A stretch of DNA of 60,591 nt. Source: Verrucomicrobiaceae bacterium (lineage in GTDB: Bacteria; Verrucomicrobiota; Verrucomicrobiia; Verrucomicrobiales; Verrucomicrobiaceae). Below the pieces are notes generated by a model. That model saw only the letters and a list, made by a program, of their open reading frames with translations. It did no database searches and was not told the origin of the DNA. A program made the translations under genes and the position numbers. Location of the stretch: the NCBI GenBank assembly GCA_027486585.1, contig JAIXOU010000063.1, positions 1 to 60,591 on the forward strand. Direction: 5' to 3'. Within the stretch, counting starts at the first letter, position 1. Each line of letters opens with the position of its first letter. This document shows positions 26,161 through 35,473 of this stretch, piece by piece.

Positions 26161-27942
26161 ATGGGAGAAGGAAGTGTTGTCACAAGTCCCATGAGGCGCT
26201 TAAATAGTATGTCTTCACTGCCTATGTTGAGGTTGACTGACCATGAACTGAATTTGACCGAACTTTTCTCACCCCAGGTTTTTCTTGGAGCCGAGTTGGA
26301 GAGGATGAAGGATGCAGATGATGCAGAGCGCGGAGCCATTTATACACGTGCAGAGGTTGTTGAGTTCATCCTCGATCTATCGGGTTACACGACTGATAAG
26401 TCGCTTTTTGAGTTTCGCCTCCTTGAGCCTTCGTTTGGGTCCGGTGACTTTCTTTTGCCTGCTTTGGAGCGGCTCTTCATCGTCGCTAAGAATGCTGGAA
26501 AAACAGCTCATGAGTTGTTGGGGGCCGTGCGAGCGGTTGAACTCCATCGTCAGGTTTTCGCTGAGACAAGAGAGAAGGTCATCGCACTCGCGCAACGCTT
26601 TGGTTTCGCTCATGTAGAGGCAACAATACTCGCCGATGCCTGGCTGGTGAATGGGGACTTCTTGATCGAGTCTATAGATTGCGGGTTCGATTTCATCGTT
26701 GGCAATCCTCCCTACATTCGACAAGAGATGATCCCGGCACTGCTTCTCGCAGAGTATCGCCGTCGCTACGCTTCCTTGTATGATAGGGCTGACTTGTATG
26801 TTCCCTTCATTGAGCGTTCGCTGACTCTGCTCAGTCATGACGGAAAACTGGGCTTCATCTGCTCTGACCGCTGGATGAAAAATAAGTATGGAGGGCCGCT
26901 ACGTGAGATGATCGCTCAGGGTTACAGCCTGAGATATTACGTCGATATGGTAGGTACTGCGGCATTTCAGAAAGAAGTTATCGCCTACCCAGCCATCACC
27001 ATCATTCAGCGTAGCCAGCATGGCACCATGCGGCTGGCTCATCGACCGGAAGTATCCACGGAAAAGCTTGCCCGTCTGCGCCGACAGATCACCGGTTCTC
27101 CAGCTCAGTTCAATGGCACCGTGATTGAGATGCCCCGAGTTCCGAGAGGAAGTGCTCCGTGGCTGCTGGAAGCCGATGCACAGCCTTCATTAGCGCTCGT
27201 TCGGAGATTGGAAAGCCGCCTCCCGACTCTGGCAGAGGCTGGTTGTTCTGTCGGAATCGGCGTTGCGACTGGTGCGGACAAGGTCTTCATCGGACCCTTC
27301 GATGGCTTAGACGTGGAAGACGAACGCAAGCTACCTCTCGTCACCACACGTGATCTCTGCCTTGGCGGTGTGAAATGGCGGGGCATGGGTGTGGTGAATC
27401 CCTTTGAAGCAGATGGCACGCTGGCAGATTTGACTCGCTACCCTCGCTTCGCAGCTTACTTGGATAAAAATGCCGAGCTTTTGAAGGCTCGGCATTGTGC
27501 TCAAAAAAACAGTCAGGCTTGGTATCGCACGATTGACCGAATCACTCCCATGCTGGCGACCACACCGAAGCTGCTCATCCCCGACATCAAGGGCGAGGCG
27601 CACATTTCCTTGGAAAACGGGCAGCTCTACCCGCATCACAATCTCTATTTCATTCTGTCCAGTGAGTGGCCTCTCCCAGCCCTTCAAGCCGTCCTGATGG
27701 CTGGGATTGCTTATCTTTTTGTTCGAGCTTACTCGACGAAAATGCACGGTGGAGCGCTCCGCTTCCAGGCCCAGTATCTGCGCCGCATTCGGTTGCCTCT
27801 TTGGTCCAGCCTGTCAGCATCAGATCAGGCCCAGTTGAGCGTTGCGGCTACAAAAGAGGACCACGCTACCATTCTCAGCATGACGTGCCAGATCTATGGC
27901 ATCACCGGAGACGAGCAGAAGCACCTCACTCACCTTATATAA
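26161..27942 (+). CDS. Type II N6-adenine DNA methyltransferase (gamma class, PaeR7I/XhoI-type)
   Basis: A DNA methyltransferase of up to 593 residues. The SAM-binding motif I is [14 protein letters not shown] (about residues 87-100) and the catalytic motif IV is NPPY at residue 182, the order of gamma-class N6-adenine enzymes (Eco57I/TaqI fold). The C-terminal half carries the target-recognition region. Its stop is immediately followed by the start of a PaeR7I-like endonuclease gene, so it should methylate adenine in the same site, CTCGAG. The true start is uncertain: in-frame ATGs at 26191, 26209 and 26224 are possible, and the first conserved segment begins near ELFSPQ. Confidence 0.92.
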   Translation: MGEGSVVTSPMRRLNSMSSLPMLRLTDHELNLTELFSPQVFLGAELERMKDADDAERGAIYTRAEVVEFILDLSGYTTDKSLFEFRLLEPSFGSGDFLLPALERLFIVAKNAGKTAHELLGAVRAVELHRQVFAETREKVIALAQRFGFAHVEATILADAWLVNGDFLIESIDCGFDFIVGNPPYIRQEMIPALLLAEYRRRYASLYDRADLYVPFIERSLTLLSHDGKLGFICSDRWMKNKYGGPLREMIAQGYSLRYYVDMVGTAAFQKEVIAYPAITIIQRSQHGTMRLAHRPEVSTEKLARLRRQITGSPAQFNGTVIEMPRVPRGSAPWLLEADAQPSLALVRRLESRLPTLAEAGCSVGIGVATGADKVFIGPFDGLDVEDERKLPLVTTRDLCLGGVKWRGMGVVNPFEADGTLADLTRYPRFAAYLDKNAELLKARHCAQKNSQAWYRTIDRITPMLATTPKLLIPDIKGEAHISLENGQLYPHHNLYFILSSEWPLPALQAVLMAGIAYLFVRAYSTKMHGGALRFQAQYLRRIRLPLWSSLSASDQAQLSVAATKEDHATILSMTCQIYGITGDEQKHLTHLI

Positions 27943-28677
27943 ATGCCACTCGACCTCGCCAACTATCCTGTCAAAACCCGATCTGCCATTAAAGCCTTCT
28001 GGAAAGGCCGCAGCGCCGCCTCAGCAAAACAAATCTCCTCAGGCCGCGTTGATCAGGGCGAGCGCTCAGCGGTGACGGGTGGAAAAAATATGGACGGCTT
28101 CATCGCCTTGGTCACCGACCTCGTCCGCGCCAACGGCCTCAACTCAGCCGAGATCCATCTCGAGCGCAAAGTACTGACTCTTCCTGGCTATTTCAGACCT
28201 ACCAAACTTTGGGACATGATAGTCATGGATCGCGGGCGGTTGGTCGCCGCGCTGGAATTCAAGTCTCAAGTAGGCCCGTCGTTTGGTAACAACTTCAACA
28301 ACCGTACCGAGGAGGCCATAGGCACAGCTCACGATTTTTGGACAGCTTACCGAGAGGGTGCGTTTGGAGCCATCCAGCGCCCTTTCCTTGGCTGGCTTAT
28401 GCTTGTCGAAGATGCAAAAGGCTCGCGCAATCCTGCGAAGGACGCGGCTCCGCATTTTCCCGTTTCGCCGGCTTTTCGAGACGCTTCTTACATCGAGCGC
28501 TATCACGTACTATGCCAAAGGTTGGTGCAGGAGCAGCTCTACACTAGTGCCACTCCGATAGCCTCACCGCGCACCGCTGTGAAAACGGGTGAATATACAA
28601 GCTACGAAGACATGACTAGCCTCGCCTCCTTTGTGACGACCTTCGCTGGTCACATCGCTGCCGCTGCGGCTTTATAG
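27943..28677 (+). CDS. PaeR7I/XhoI-family type II restriction endonuclease
   Basis: A 244-residue endonuclease, the same length as PaeR7I and XhoI (about 245). The family's hallmark run is present: [20 protein letters not shown], which supplies the E-x-K catalytic residues of a PD-(D/E)XK nuclease (EFK), with the earlier acidic residue probably in KLWDMIVMD. The predicted target is CTCGAG. ATG directly follows the methyltransferase stop (TAA-ATG, zero spacing). Everything conserved appears intact, so the system is probably functional. CTCGAG sites occur in the surrounding DNA, including at 28159 inside this gene, and must be protected by the methylase. Confidence 0.93.
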   Translation: MPLDLANYPVKTRSAIKAFWKGRSAASAKQISSGRVDQGERSAVTGGKNMDGFIALVTDLVRANGLNSAEIHLERKVLTLPGYFRPTKLWDMIVMDRGRLVAALEFKSQVGPSFGNNFNNRTEEAIGTAHDFWTAYREGAFGAIQRPFLGWLMLVEDAKGSRNPAKDAAPHFPVSPAFRDASYIERYHVLCQRLVQEQLYTSATPIASPRTAVKTGEYTSYEDMTSLASFVTTFAGHIAAAAAL

Positions 28678-28800
28678 ATCATTTCGAATCTCGCCACAGG
28701 AGTCGTCGAGAATGCACAGCTCGCTAACTCCGCACTCATCATTATTGCAGGCACAGGACCGTGGCGAAAAGCCGCCAAGGAATCCATAGAATGAAGTGTC

Positions 28801-28845
28801 ATGATTCTCGACACAAACTTCCTCATTTCGCTCTCTCAACCCTGA
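28801..28845 (+). pseudogene. N-terminal fragment of a PIN-domain (VapC) toxin gene
   Basis: Fourteen codons, MILDTNFLISLSQP, then TGA. The first eleven match the invariant start of VapC PIN toxins (first catalytic Asp plus the Asn and hydrophobic strand). The rest of a toxin is absent; the sequence continues in another frame as an unrelated fragment. The 120 bases just upstream are open in another frame up to a TGA at 28792-28794 (ending WRKAAKESIE) and might be the tail of its former antitoxin. Such a short match could be chance. Confidence 0.45.
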
Positions 28846-29006
28846 GCTTCACCGCCGCCACGGGCCTGCTGACCGGCACTTGCGTGGATGTCACTCGAGG
28901 CGTGAATCTCAGCTTCGGCGGTGCTTTGCTGCAAAAGCAGGGTCTGGTGACTGGAAGGTATCTCGCCGGAGCGCGGACGGGGTTGATGATGATGCAGGCG
29001 CGGTGA
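28836..29006 (+). pseudogene. C-terminal fragment of a large verrucomicrobial surface protein
   Basis: About 55 codons in the frame ending at 29006 (LSFTAATGLLTGTCVDVT, then SFGGALLQKQGLVTGRYLAG) resemble the final module of the very large repeat-containing surface/autotransporter-like proteins of Verrucomicrobia, whose last strand reads like GxxLQKQ-x-GxG. No start codon or upstream repeats are present, so it is a stranded 3' end. With the PIN fragment it fills the 360-bp stretch (28678-29038) that has no intact gene. Confidence 0.45.
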
Positions 29007-29038
29007 GTCAGCTCTTTTGGCAAAGCGGCTCATCAAGC

Positions 29039-29461
29039 CTACGGTTGAGCGGCTGAAACCAACTCTGGGATCAAGAACCCGACATCGGGATGTGCCGCCA
29101 CGAGTCCGGCATCCAGCGTGGCAAGTCGGATACCTTGGCGACGTGCGAGCTGGGCCAGCCAGGCATCGGTGACTTGTTTGTGGCCTTGAATGCTCTTGTT
29201 TGAGACATGCTCATAGCTGAAGCCAGCATCAATGAAACGGTGCATCGGGTCCGACTGAATGAGCGACAGATTTCTCCAAGCTGTCGCAGATGTCGTGTCT
29301 GTGGCGAGCATCATGTGCAGGCGGAGGAAGGTGCCCTCGGTCACTGAGCAGGTGTGGAAGGTATCTGTCAAAGCCTCAAACCAAGCCTTCGCTCGTGCGT
29401 GGTGCGGATGGTTTTCGATCACCAATGCGATGAGGCCATTACCATCCACAAGCCAACTCAC
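29039..29461 (-). CDS. vapC: VapC-type PIN-domain ribonuclease toxin
   Basis: A 140-residue PIN-domain toxin. The acidic catalytic set is visible: Asp in SWLVDGNGLIAL, Glu in CSVTEGTFLRL, Asp in QVTDAWLAQLA, and Asp in IRLATLDAGL. VapC toxins cleave tRNA or rRNA. Translation starts at GTG (29461), which overlaps the stop of the upstream antitoxin by four bases (GTGA), showing tight coupling. The GTG start may lower toxin synthesis relative to the antitoxin. Confidence 0.92.
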   Translation of the reverse strand: MSWLVDGNGLIALVIENHPHHARAKAWFEALTDTFHTCSVTEGTFLRLHMMLATDTTSATAWRNLSLIQSDPMHRFIDAGFSYEHVSNKSIQGHKQVTDAWLAQLARRQGIRLATLDAGLVAAHPDVGFLIPELVSAAQP

Positions 29462-29694
29462 GGAAGCCCATCCTCCTCCAGGATGCGGTCGAGTTCTGCC
29501 TGTGTCACGGGCTTGCCTGCGATCACTGGAAATCGATGCCCTGGCGCGGGCTTGGGCGTGTAGGCTGGGCGTGGTGCAGTCTTCATGCTGCGGATGAGAT
29601 CCGCGAGCACACTGCCAAGGCTGCGTGATTCATGCTTCGCCACGGCATCCACCTTAGCGAAGGCATCATCGGGTAGATCAAGAGTGATTTGCAT
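29458..29694 (-). CDS. vapB: Ribbon-helix-helix antitoxin of the VapBC pair
   Basis: A 78-residue protein with a ribbon-helix-helix DNA-binding start (MQITLDLPDDAFAKVDAVAK and RSLGSVLADLIRSM) and a proline-rich, extended C-terminal tail (PAPGHRFPVIAGKPVTQ ... EEDGLP) that would wrap the toxin. It precedes and overlaps the vapC gene, the standard order, and likely represses its own promoter, which lies between it and the divergent propeller gene. Confidence 0.9.
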   Translation of the reverse strand: MQITLDLPDDAFAKVDAVAKHESRSLGSVLADLIRSMKTAPRPAYTPKPAPGHRFPVIAGKPVTQAELDRILEEDGLP

Positions 29695-29861
29695 GGGCGA
29701 AGATGCTGTAATGCCTCCGCGCTGTCAAATGTGGCTTCACCCAGCCCAATCAACTCGCGCTGCTGTGACGCTCGCCTTCCCTTGGTTGTTTCTTAAACTG
29801 AGTGTTTCAGGTGAAAGTTGGCCCTGAGCGGCACGTTTCCAAGCGCTCTTCCATGATCTCT

Positions 29862-32800
29862 ATGAAACGTCTCTCTCTTCTGTGCCTTTTCACTGTGCCC
29901 ATTTCGTTACTGTGGGCAGACGATGCGGCGGACATCCTGAGCCAGTCTGGCGTCAAAGGAGGGATTGTGGTGCATGTGGGCTGTGGGGATGCTTCGACGA
30001 CGCAAAAGCTGCGGGCAAATTCGGCTTACCAGGTGCAAGGGCTGACGAAGGATGCTGCGGGCGTCTTGGCGATTCGGGAGAGCCTTCACAAGGCGGGTGT
30101 CAGTGGCGCTGTGGCCGTGGAATCTTGGAACACGAAGCATCTGCCCTACATTGAGAACTACGTGAATCTGCTGGTCGTTGAGGATGCAGCCTCCGTTGCC
30201 AAAGAAGAGATCGACCGCGTGCTGACGCCACTGGGTGTCGCGATGGTGCGCAAGGCGGGCGGCTGGGACAAGATCGTGAAGGCCTGGCCCAAAGGCATGG
30301 ATGAGTGGACGCATTATGCCTATGACAGCAAAGGCAATCCGACCTCTAAAGACATGCTGGTGGGCCCCCCGACACGCATGCAGTGGGTGGGCAATCCGCG
30401 CTGGAGCCGTCATCATGATCGCATGTCCTCGGTGAGTGCGCAGGTCAGTGCCGGTGGTCGCGTCTATTACATCATGGATGAGGGCAGCCGCATCTCCATC
30501 CTGATGCCGGCAAAATTTGCGCTGATTGCCCGTGATGCTTTCAATGGCACGGTGCTCTGGAAAAAAGCCATCCCAGAGTGGAGCACGCATCTTTGGCCGC
30601 TGAAATCAGGCCCAACACAGCTCACTCGTCGCCTCGTGGCGATGGGTGATAAGGTTTATGTCACGTTGGGCATCGCCGATCCGATCCGTTGTCTGGATGG
30701 CGCCACAGGTGAAGTCATTCGCGAGTATCCACAGACAAAAGGGGCGGAGGAGATTCTCGTCCGCGACGGCATCCTCTATGCTCTGGTGAATCCAGGTGCG
30801 TATTATTTAAATGACGAGTTTGCCGTGAAAGCGCAGAGCGATCAGAAGCGTGTCGAAACTGAATTCAACTGGGACGGTAAGCCACGTAAGCTTCAGGCGA
30901 TCCATGCTGAAAGCGGCAAGACCGTGTGGGAGGTCGAAGATAAGATCGGACCGATCACGATTGCACTGGATGACAAACGCATCGTTTACTACAACGGCGA
31001 TGGTTTGACCTGCCGTGATGTGAAAACAGGGACCGTGAAGTTTGCCGATGTACCGGAGAATCGCCGCAAGCTCTATGAGTTTAACTTTGCGCCGCGTGTC
31101 GTGCTGAATGATGACGTGATCCTTTATGCTGGTGGCGATGGACTCATGAAAGGAATCAACGCAGAGACCGGCAAAGAGCTGTGGACCTCCAGTCATGAAA
31201 AGAGCGGCTACCGCAGCATGGAGGACGTCATTGTGGCTCAGGGGCTTGTTTGGAATGCCGGCACGACGAGTGGCAATCAGACGGGCGAGTACACTGGGCG
31301 TGATCCGATCACAGGTGTGGTGAAAAAACAATTCTACCCCGATGTGCCAGAGGGCACCTATTGGTTCCATCATCGCTGTTACATGGCCAAGGCCACGGAG
31401 AAGTACATCATGCCATCACGCACCGGCATCGAGTATGTCGATATGGAGAAGAAGCACTGGGATCTCAATCACTGGGTGCGTGGAGCCTGCCTTTATGGGG
31501 TGATGCCTTGCAATGGCCTGACGTATGCAGGACCGCACAACTGTGCCTGCTATCCTGAAGCTAAGCTCGATGGCATGAGCGTCATGGCTTCAGAGCCACG
31601 CTACCCGATGCCAGCGCACACGCCCGATACCGAGCGTCTGACCAAAGGGCCAGCGTATGCGGAAGCGATCGAAGAAGTGGAGGCTGATGGCAAAGACTGG
31701 CCGACCTATCGTGCGGACAATGCACGCAGCGGCTACTCCAATCAGGATCTGAAAAAAGATCTCGGTATGGCCTGGGAAGTAAAACTGACCCCGCCGCTGA
31801 GCACCACGACTTCTGCCGCTGGACTGACTTTTGTCTCGGAAGTCGATAAGCACACCTTGCACGCCTTTGATTCGGCAACAGGCAAAGAAGTCTGGCACTT
31901 CATTGCCGGAGGTCGAGTGGACTCACCGCCGACCTATTGGAAGGGCCGTGTCTTCTTTGGCGGTAAAGATGGTTATGCTTACTGTCTGCGTGCTAAAGAT
32001 GGCGCGCTCGTCTGGAAGTTTCAGGCAGCACCTGTGGCACTGAGTCATGGAGCCTGGGAAATGATGGAAAGCGTCTGGCCAGTGCATGGCAGTGTCTTGG
32101 TGGAACCTGTTTCCGTCACTCGGGTTGGTCAAAATGGCCCCATCTCAGATGTTGGTAGCTACATTGATCAATCTGCCCTCGTCAGCTGCATCGCCGGTCA
32201 CTCCTGCTTCTTAGACGGCGGTCTGTGGTTCTACCGACTCGATGCGAAGACCGGTGAGATGAAGTTCCGCGAGAACTACAATGACCGTGACCCCGACACG
32301 GGTGGTGATTTGAACGACCGTCATAAGACCCTGCAAATGCCCGTAGCTCTGAATGATATCCTCAGCAGTGACGGCAAGTGGACCTTCCTGCGCACTCAGA
32401 AAATCGGTCTCGAAGGCAAGCGTGTGGAAGTTGGACCGGTGAGTGGTGACTTTGATAAACAGGGCGGTGCCCATAAAGGCGAAGGCTCGCATCTCTTTGC
32501 CCCAATGGGTTTCCTGGATGATTCCAACTTCCATCGCAGCTACTGGGTCTATGGCAAAAGCTTTGCGGGTGGTCACGGCGGATACTTCCAAGCCGGTAAA
32601 TATGCTCCGGCAGGCCGCATTCTCGTTCATGATGATAAGAACGTTTATTCTTATGGTCGCGAGGCTCAGTACTACAAGTGGACGACCACCATGGAGTACA
32701 CGCTTTTCTCTACCCCAAAAGCGCCACCTGAGGAGGCCTACGATACGACAGGTGCGACGACTGAGCGCAAGGGCAATAGCGTTGTGCTGGACGCTGAGGG

Positions 32801-33950
32801 CAAGCCTCTCGCCATTCAGCCAAAAGGCGAAACTCAGGTCGGTCATAGTGAGACTTTGAAACTGCAAGCTGAAGCCAAAAAGAAGGGCAAAGGCAAGGGG
32901 AAGAAAGCCGAGGCCAAAGAAGCTGCTGCTAAAACCAAAGGGGCACCGATTCCCGGTAGTGTGCAGTTTCCAGATGTTCCCGCACTGGATCCGACGAATA
33001 CGCCGATCACTGTGGAAGCCTGGATTCTCCCAGATACGGCCAGCGGAACGATCTTGAATCATGGTGGTCCGCGTCAAGGTGTTGCTCTCGATTTCCAGGA
33101 TAAAAAGCCCCAGTTTCACATTCGCAGTGATTCCCAAGTGACCAGCATCGTCTCTGCGGAAGCTTTGACGGATGGCTGGCATCATTTGGTTGGTGTCTTA
33201 GCAGCTGACAAAAAAATGAGTCTTTACATCGATGGTAAACTTGTCGCTGAGGGCAGTGCTAGCGCTCTTGTCAGTGGTAAGCCTGTCAATCCACTTCTTG
33301 TTGGCAATGGCAATGGTGTCGCCGAAGCCAATGTCGGAGGTTATAGCGGTCTGCTGGATCAGTTTGCTCTTTATCACAAAGCACTCACGGCGGCTGAAGT
33401 GCAGACACGTTTTGAACAACCAGAGGCGAAGCCTGCAGGCGCAGTCATTGCCTGTAATTTTGACAATGGCGACTCCCGAGATGGTTCTGGCAATGAGCTT
33501 CATGGAGTCGGCGCAGGGGTCGAGTCCGGTAAGGGTAAATCGGGTGGCGCGCTCTGGTTCAAAGGTGCGGGTGGCGGCAAAGCAGGCGGAAAGGCCAGCG
33601 GCAGCTTCGTCAAACACACCTGGGATCGTTTTGTCCCGATTGTTGCGCGTAGCATGGCTCTCGCAGGCAAAACCGTGCTCGTCAGCGGTGCGCCAGATAC
33701 CATTGATGAAGAATACGCCTTTGAGCGCCTCGCCGCTAAAGACCCGGCGATCCTGCAAGAATTGAAAGAGCAAAACGAAGCCCTCGAAGGTCATCGTGGG
33801 GCTAAAATGTGGGCCGTTAACGTCGAGACAGGAGAACAAAGCACGGGACTGGAACTTACCAGCCCACCCGTCTGGGACGGCATCGCTGTCTCTCAAGGTT
33901 GTGTCTTCGTCAGCACCATGGACGGCAAGTTGCAGTGCTTTGGAAAGTGA
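29862..33950 (+). CDS. Giant secreted PQQ-like beta-propeller protein with nested LamG domain
   Basis: A 1362-residue exported protein. Start 29862 gives the signal peptide MKRLSLLCLFTVPISLLWA. Residues about 30-150 look like a Rossmann methyltransferase-type domain (GIVVHVGCGDAS). Then come PQQ-like propeller blades with repeated G-x-xx-W phrases (FNGTVLWKKAIPEW, ETGKELWTSSHE, ATGKEVWHFIAGG, KDGALVWKFQAAP). A lysine-rich linker (about 1003-1027) leads to a LamG/concanavalin-like domain (PITVEAWILPD, DGWHHLVGVL, SLYIDGKLV) and a Gly-rich linker. A last propeller blade closes the protein (MWAVNVETGEQ ... DGKLQCF). It probably sits outside the inner membrane and binds glycans or scaffolds; the enzymatic role is unknown. 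Confidence 0.85.
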   Translation: MKRLSLLCLFTVPISLLWADDAADILSQSGVKGGIVVHVGCGDASTTQKLRANSAYQVQGLTKDAAGVLAIRESLHKAGVSGAVAVESWNTKHLPYIENYVNLLVVEDAASVAKEEIDRVLTPLGVAMVRKAGGWDKIVKAWPKGMDEWTHYAYDSKGNPTSKDMLVGPPTRMQWVGNPRWSRHHDRMSSVSAQVSAGGRVYYIMDEGSRISILMPAKFALIARDAFNGTVLWKKAIPEWSTHLWPLKSGPTQLTRRLVAMGDKVYVTLGIADPIRCLDGATGEVIREYPQTKGAEEILVRDGILYALVNPGAYYLNDEFAVKAQSDQKRVETEFNWDGKPRKLQAIHAESGKTVWEVEDKIGPITIALDDKRIVYYNGDGLTCRDVKTGTVKFADVPENRRKLYEFNFAPRVVLNDDVILYAGGDGLMKGINAETGKELWTSSHEKSGYRSMEDVIVAQGLVWNAGTTSGNQTGEYTGRDPITGVVKKQFYPDVPEGTYWFHHRCYMAKATEKYIMPSRTGIEYVDMEKKHWDLNHWVRGACLYGVMPCNGLTYAGPHNCACYPEAKLDGMSVMASEPRYPMPAHTPDTERLTKGPAYAEAIEEVEADGKDWPTYRADNARSGYSNQDLKKDLGMAWEVKLTPPLSTTTSAAGLTFVSEVDKHTLHAFDSATGKEVWHFIAGGRVDSPPTYWKGRVFFGGKDGYAYCLRAKDGALVWKFQAAPVALSHGAWEMMESVWPVHGSVLVEPVSVTRVGQNGPISDVGSYIDQSALVSCIAGHSCFLDGGLWFYRLDAKTGEMKFRENYNDRDPDTGGDLNDRHKTLQMPVALNDILSSDGKWTFLRTQKIGLEGKRVEVGPVSGDFDKQGGAHKGEGSHLFAPMGFLDDSNFHRSYWVYGKSFAGGHGGYFQAGKYAPAGRILVHDDKNVYSYGREAQYYKWTTTMEYTLFSTPKAPPEEAYDTTGATTERKGNSVVLDAEGKPLAIQPKGETQVGHSETLKLQAEAKKKGKGKGKKAEAKEAAAKTKGAPIPGSVQFPDVPALDPTNTPITVEAWILPDTASGTILNHGGPRQGVALDFQDKKPQFHIRSDSQVTSIVSAEALTDGWHHLVGVLAADKKMSLYIDGKLVAEGSASALVSGKPVNPLLVGNGNGVAEANVGGYSGLLDQFALYHKALTAAEVQTRFEQPEAKPAGAVIACNFDNGDSRDGSGNELHGVGAGVESGKGKSGGALWFKGAGGGKAGGKASGSFVKHTWDRFVPIVARSMALAGKTVLVSGAPDTIDEEYAFERLAAKDPAILQELKEQNEALEGHRGAKMWAVNVETGEQSTGLELTSPPVWDGIAVSQGCVFVSTMDGKLQCFGK

Positions 33951-34081
33951 TTCAGAGGCGGAGTGAAGCACGAGTTTCCAAAAACGCGTTGTAGCGCAAC
34001 GGGGCTGCTTTTTTCAAGCTTAGCGAAACCATTTGTGTTCGCGTGAGTTTCAGGGTGCGTCTCCAATATTGACACACCCTT

Positions 34082-34993
34082 ATGAAACCCACCATGAACA
34101 CATTCACAGTCCTGAGCTTTTTAGCGCTGGGCTCTTGTATCGCTGTCGCTCAAGACGGCGCACCTAAAGGCGAAGGCGGCGGTCGTCTTGCGGAATTTTT
34201 AAAGAAAGCAGATAGCGATAGCGATGGCAAAATCAGCAAGGCTGAGTTTGATGATTTTTCCAAAAGAGACATGGGTGACCGTTTCTCGAAGATGGATCAA
34301 AATAACGACGGCTTTGTCGATCCGACAGAAATGAGTCAGATTGCTGAAAAAATGCGCGAAGGTATGAAGGGTCGTGCGGGTGGCGAAGGCGGCGGTTTCC
34401 GTCGCCCAGGCGGTGAAGGTGGTTCCGAAGGCGGCTTCCGCCGTCCACCGGGTGATGCTCCAGCAGGAGACAAACCCATGCCAAAACCCGAAGGCGATAA
34501 GCCTAGGCCACGGCCTGAAGGAGATCGTCCGCAAGGTGACCGTCCGCAAGGCGACCGTCCGCAAGGTGATCGTCCGCAAGGTGATCGTCCGCAAGGTGAT
34601 CGTCCGCAAGGTGGTCCTGGCGGATTCAATCTAGACGAAGTCTATGGTCGCATGGACAAGAATACGGACGGCAGTGTGGATAAAGAAGAATACGCTGAAT
34701 ATTCCAAGCAAGAGATCGAGTCGCGCTTTACCCGAATGGATGAAAATACAGATGGCAAAGTGAGCAAAGAAGAAATGAAAACAGGCATGGAGCGCATGAG
34801 AAACATGATGCGCGGTGGACAGGGTGGTCCTGGCGGCCCTCCTGGTGGACAAGGCGACGGCATGCGTCGTCCGGGTGGTGAAGGTGGCGAAGGTGGTGGT
34901 TTCCGTCGTCCAGGCGGTGAAGGTGGTGGTGAAGGCGGAGGTTTTCGTCGTCCTCCAGCAGAAGGTGACGCACCGAAGAAAGATCCAGCTTAA
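34082..34993 (+). CDS. Secreted EF-hand protein with DRPQG tandem repeat
   Basis: A 303-residue exported calcium-binding protein. After the signal peptide (about 24 residues, ending IAVAQ) come four EF-hand loops: DSDSDGKISKAE (44-55), DQNNDGFVDPTE (72-83), DKNTDGSVDKEE (about 192-203) and DENTDGKVSKEE (about 220-231). Between the pairs lies a Gly/Arg/Pro-rich spacer containing six copies of DRPQG. Another Gly-rich tail with FRRPGGEGG repeats ends the protein. All loops keep the D-x-D/N-x-D-G...E ligands. EF-hand proteins of this type are frequent in PVC bacteria; the role is unknown. A good hairpin terminator follows. Confidence 0.9.
   Translation: MKPTMNTFTVLSFLALGSCIAVAQDGAPKGEGGGRLAEFLKKADSDSDGKISKAEFDDFSKRDMGDRFSKMDQNNDGFVDPTEMSQIAEKMREGMKGRAGGEGGGFRRPGGEGGSEGGFRRPPGDAPAGDKPMPKPEGDKPRPRPEGDRPQGDRPQGDRPQGDRPQGDRPQGDRPQGGPGGFNLDEVYGRMDKNTDGSVDKEEYAEYSKQEIESRFTRMDENTDGKVSKEEMKTGMERMRNMMRGGQGGPGGPPGGQGDGMRRPGGEGGEGGGFRRPGGEGGGEGGGFRRPPAEGDAPKKDPA
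34523..34612 (+). repeat. 15-bp tandem repeat encoding DRPQG
   Basis: Six in-frame units of GATCGTCCGCAAGGT (with GACCGT and GGC variants in units 2 and 3) code for (DRPQG)6 in the spacer of the EF-hand protein. Units 4-6 are identical, which suggests recent slippage or unit gain. Length variation would keep the frame. Confidence 0.95.
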
Positions 34994-35022
34994 TCCAGGA
35001 TCTGTAGTGATTTGATTTCCGC

Positions 35023-35052
35023 GAGGCGGGGTTCTGAAAAGAATCCCGCCTC
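35023..35052 (+). terminator. Rho-independent-type terminator of EF-hand gene
   Basis: GAGGCGGGGTTC (35023-35034), 6-base loop, GAATCCCGCCTC (35041-35052), 12 pairs with one G-T, followed by a short TTT. It lies 30 bp after the EF-hand gene stop. Confidence 0.7.
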
Positions 35053-35101
35053 TTTGCATCGCCGTGGTTGAGACAAGGCTGCTTTGGGTGCATAATAACA
35101 C

Positions 35102-35467
35102 ATGATGATGGAGTCGATACGCAATGCAACGATAGAGCCGCAGGTGAAGCCGGGCGGGCCGATCGTGCGCCCCTCACCGCCGAAGTTAAAGCCTGATCTG
35201 GAGCCGCCGTATCATGTGATTTTGCACGATGACGATACTCACAGCTATCAATACGTGATCGATATGCTCATGGCCATCTTTGGCTATGAGTTTGAAAAAG
35301 GCTACAAGATGGCCTGTGAAGTGGATGAGAGCAGTCGTGTCATCGTGGCCACTTGTCACAAAGAACTCGCAGAGCTGCGTGTGGAGCAGATCCATGAGTT
35401 TGGGGCGGATCCTTCGATGAAAGAAAGCACGGGCTCCATGAAAGCTAGCATGGAACCCGCTGAATGA
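35102..35467 (+). CDS. clpS: ATP-dependent Clp protease adaptor ClpS
   Basis: A 121-residue adaptor that hands N-degron substrates to ClpAP. The core domain is recognisable: PPYHVILHDDDTHSYQYVID with the Asp/Thr-rich substrate pocket, then LMAIFGYEFEKGYKMACEVD and the ClpA-facing strand SSRVIVATCHKELAELR. The family's binding pocket motif (D-D-D-T-H) is intact. The N-terminal ~35 residues form the flexible extension. Three consecutive ATG codons at 35102 leave the exact start open by two residues. It is convergent with htpG, with a hairpin between. No clpA is adjacent. Confidence 0.94.
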   Translation: MMMESIRNATIEPQVKPGGPIVRPSPPKLKPDLEPPYHVILHDDDTHSYQYVIDMLMAIFGYEFEKGYKMACEVDESSRVIVATCHKELAELRVEQIHEFGADPSMKESTGSMKASMEPAE

Positions 35468-35473
35468 AGGAGT

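Noticed and set aside
32211..33185. Open frame of about 320 codons on the minus strand inside the propeller gene
   Set aside because: It is antisense to conserved propeller and LamG sequence and encodes no recognisable protein.
33984..34014. CGTTG-CAACG hairpin plus a T6 run after the propeller gene as a terminator
   Set aside because: The stem is only 5 bp and the T-run is displaced from it by several bases, too weak to call.
34523..34612. Tandem 15-bp repeat considered as a CRISPR array
   Set aside because: Units are adjacent without spacers and lie in frame in a gene, coding for DRPQG.
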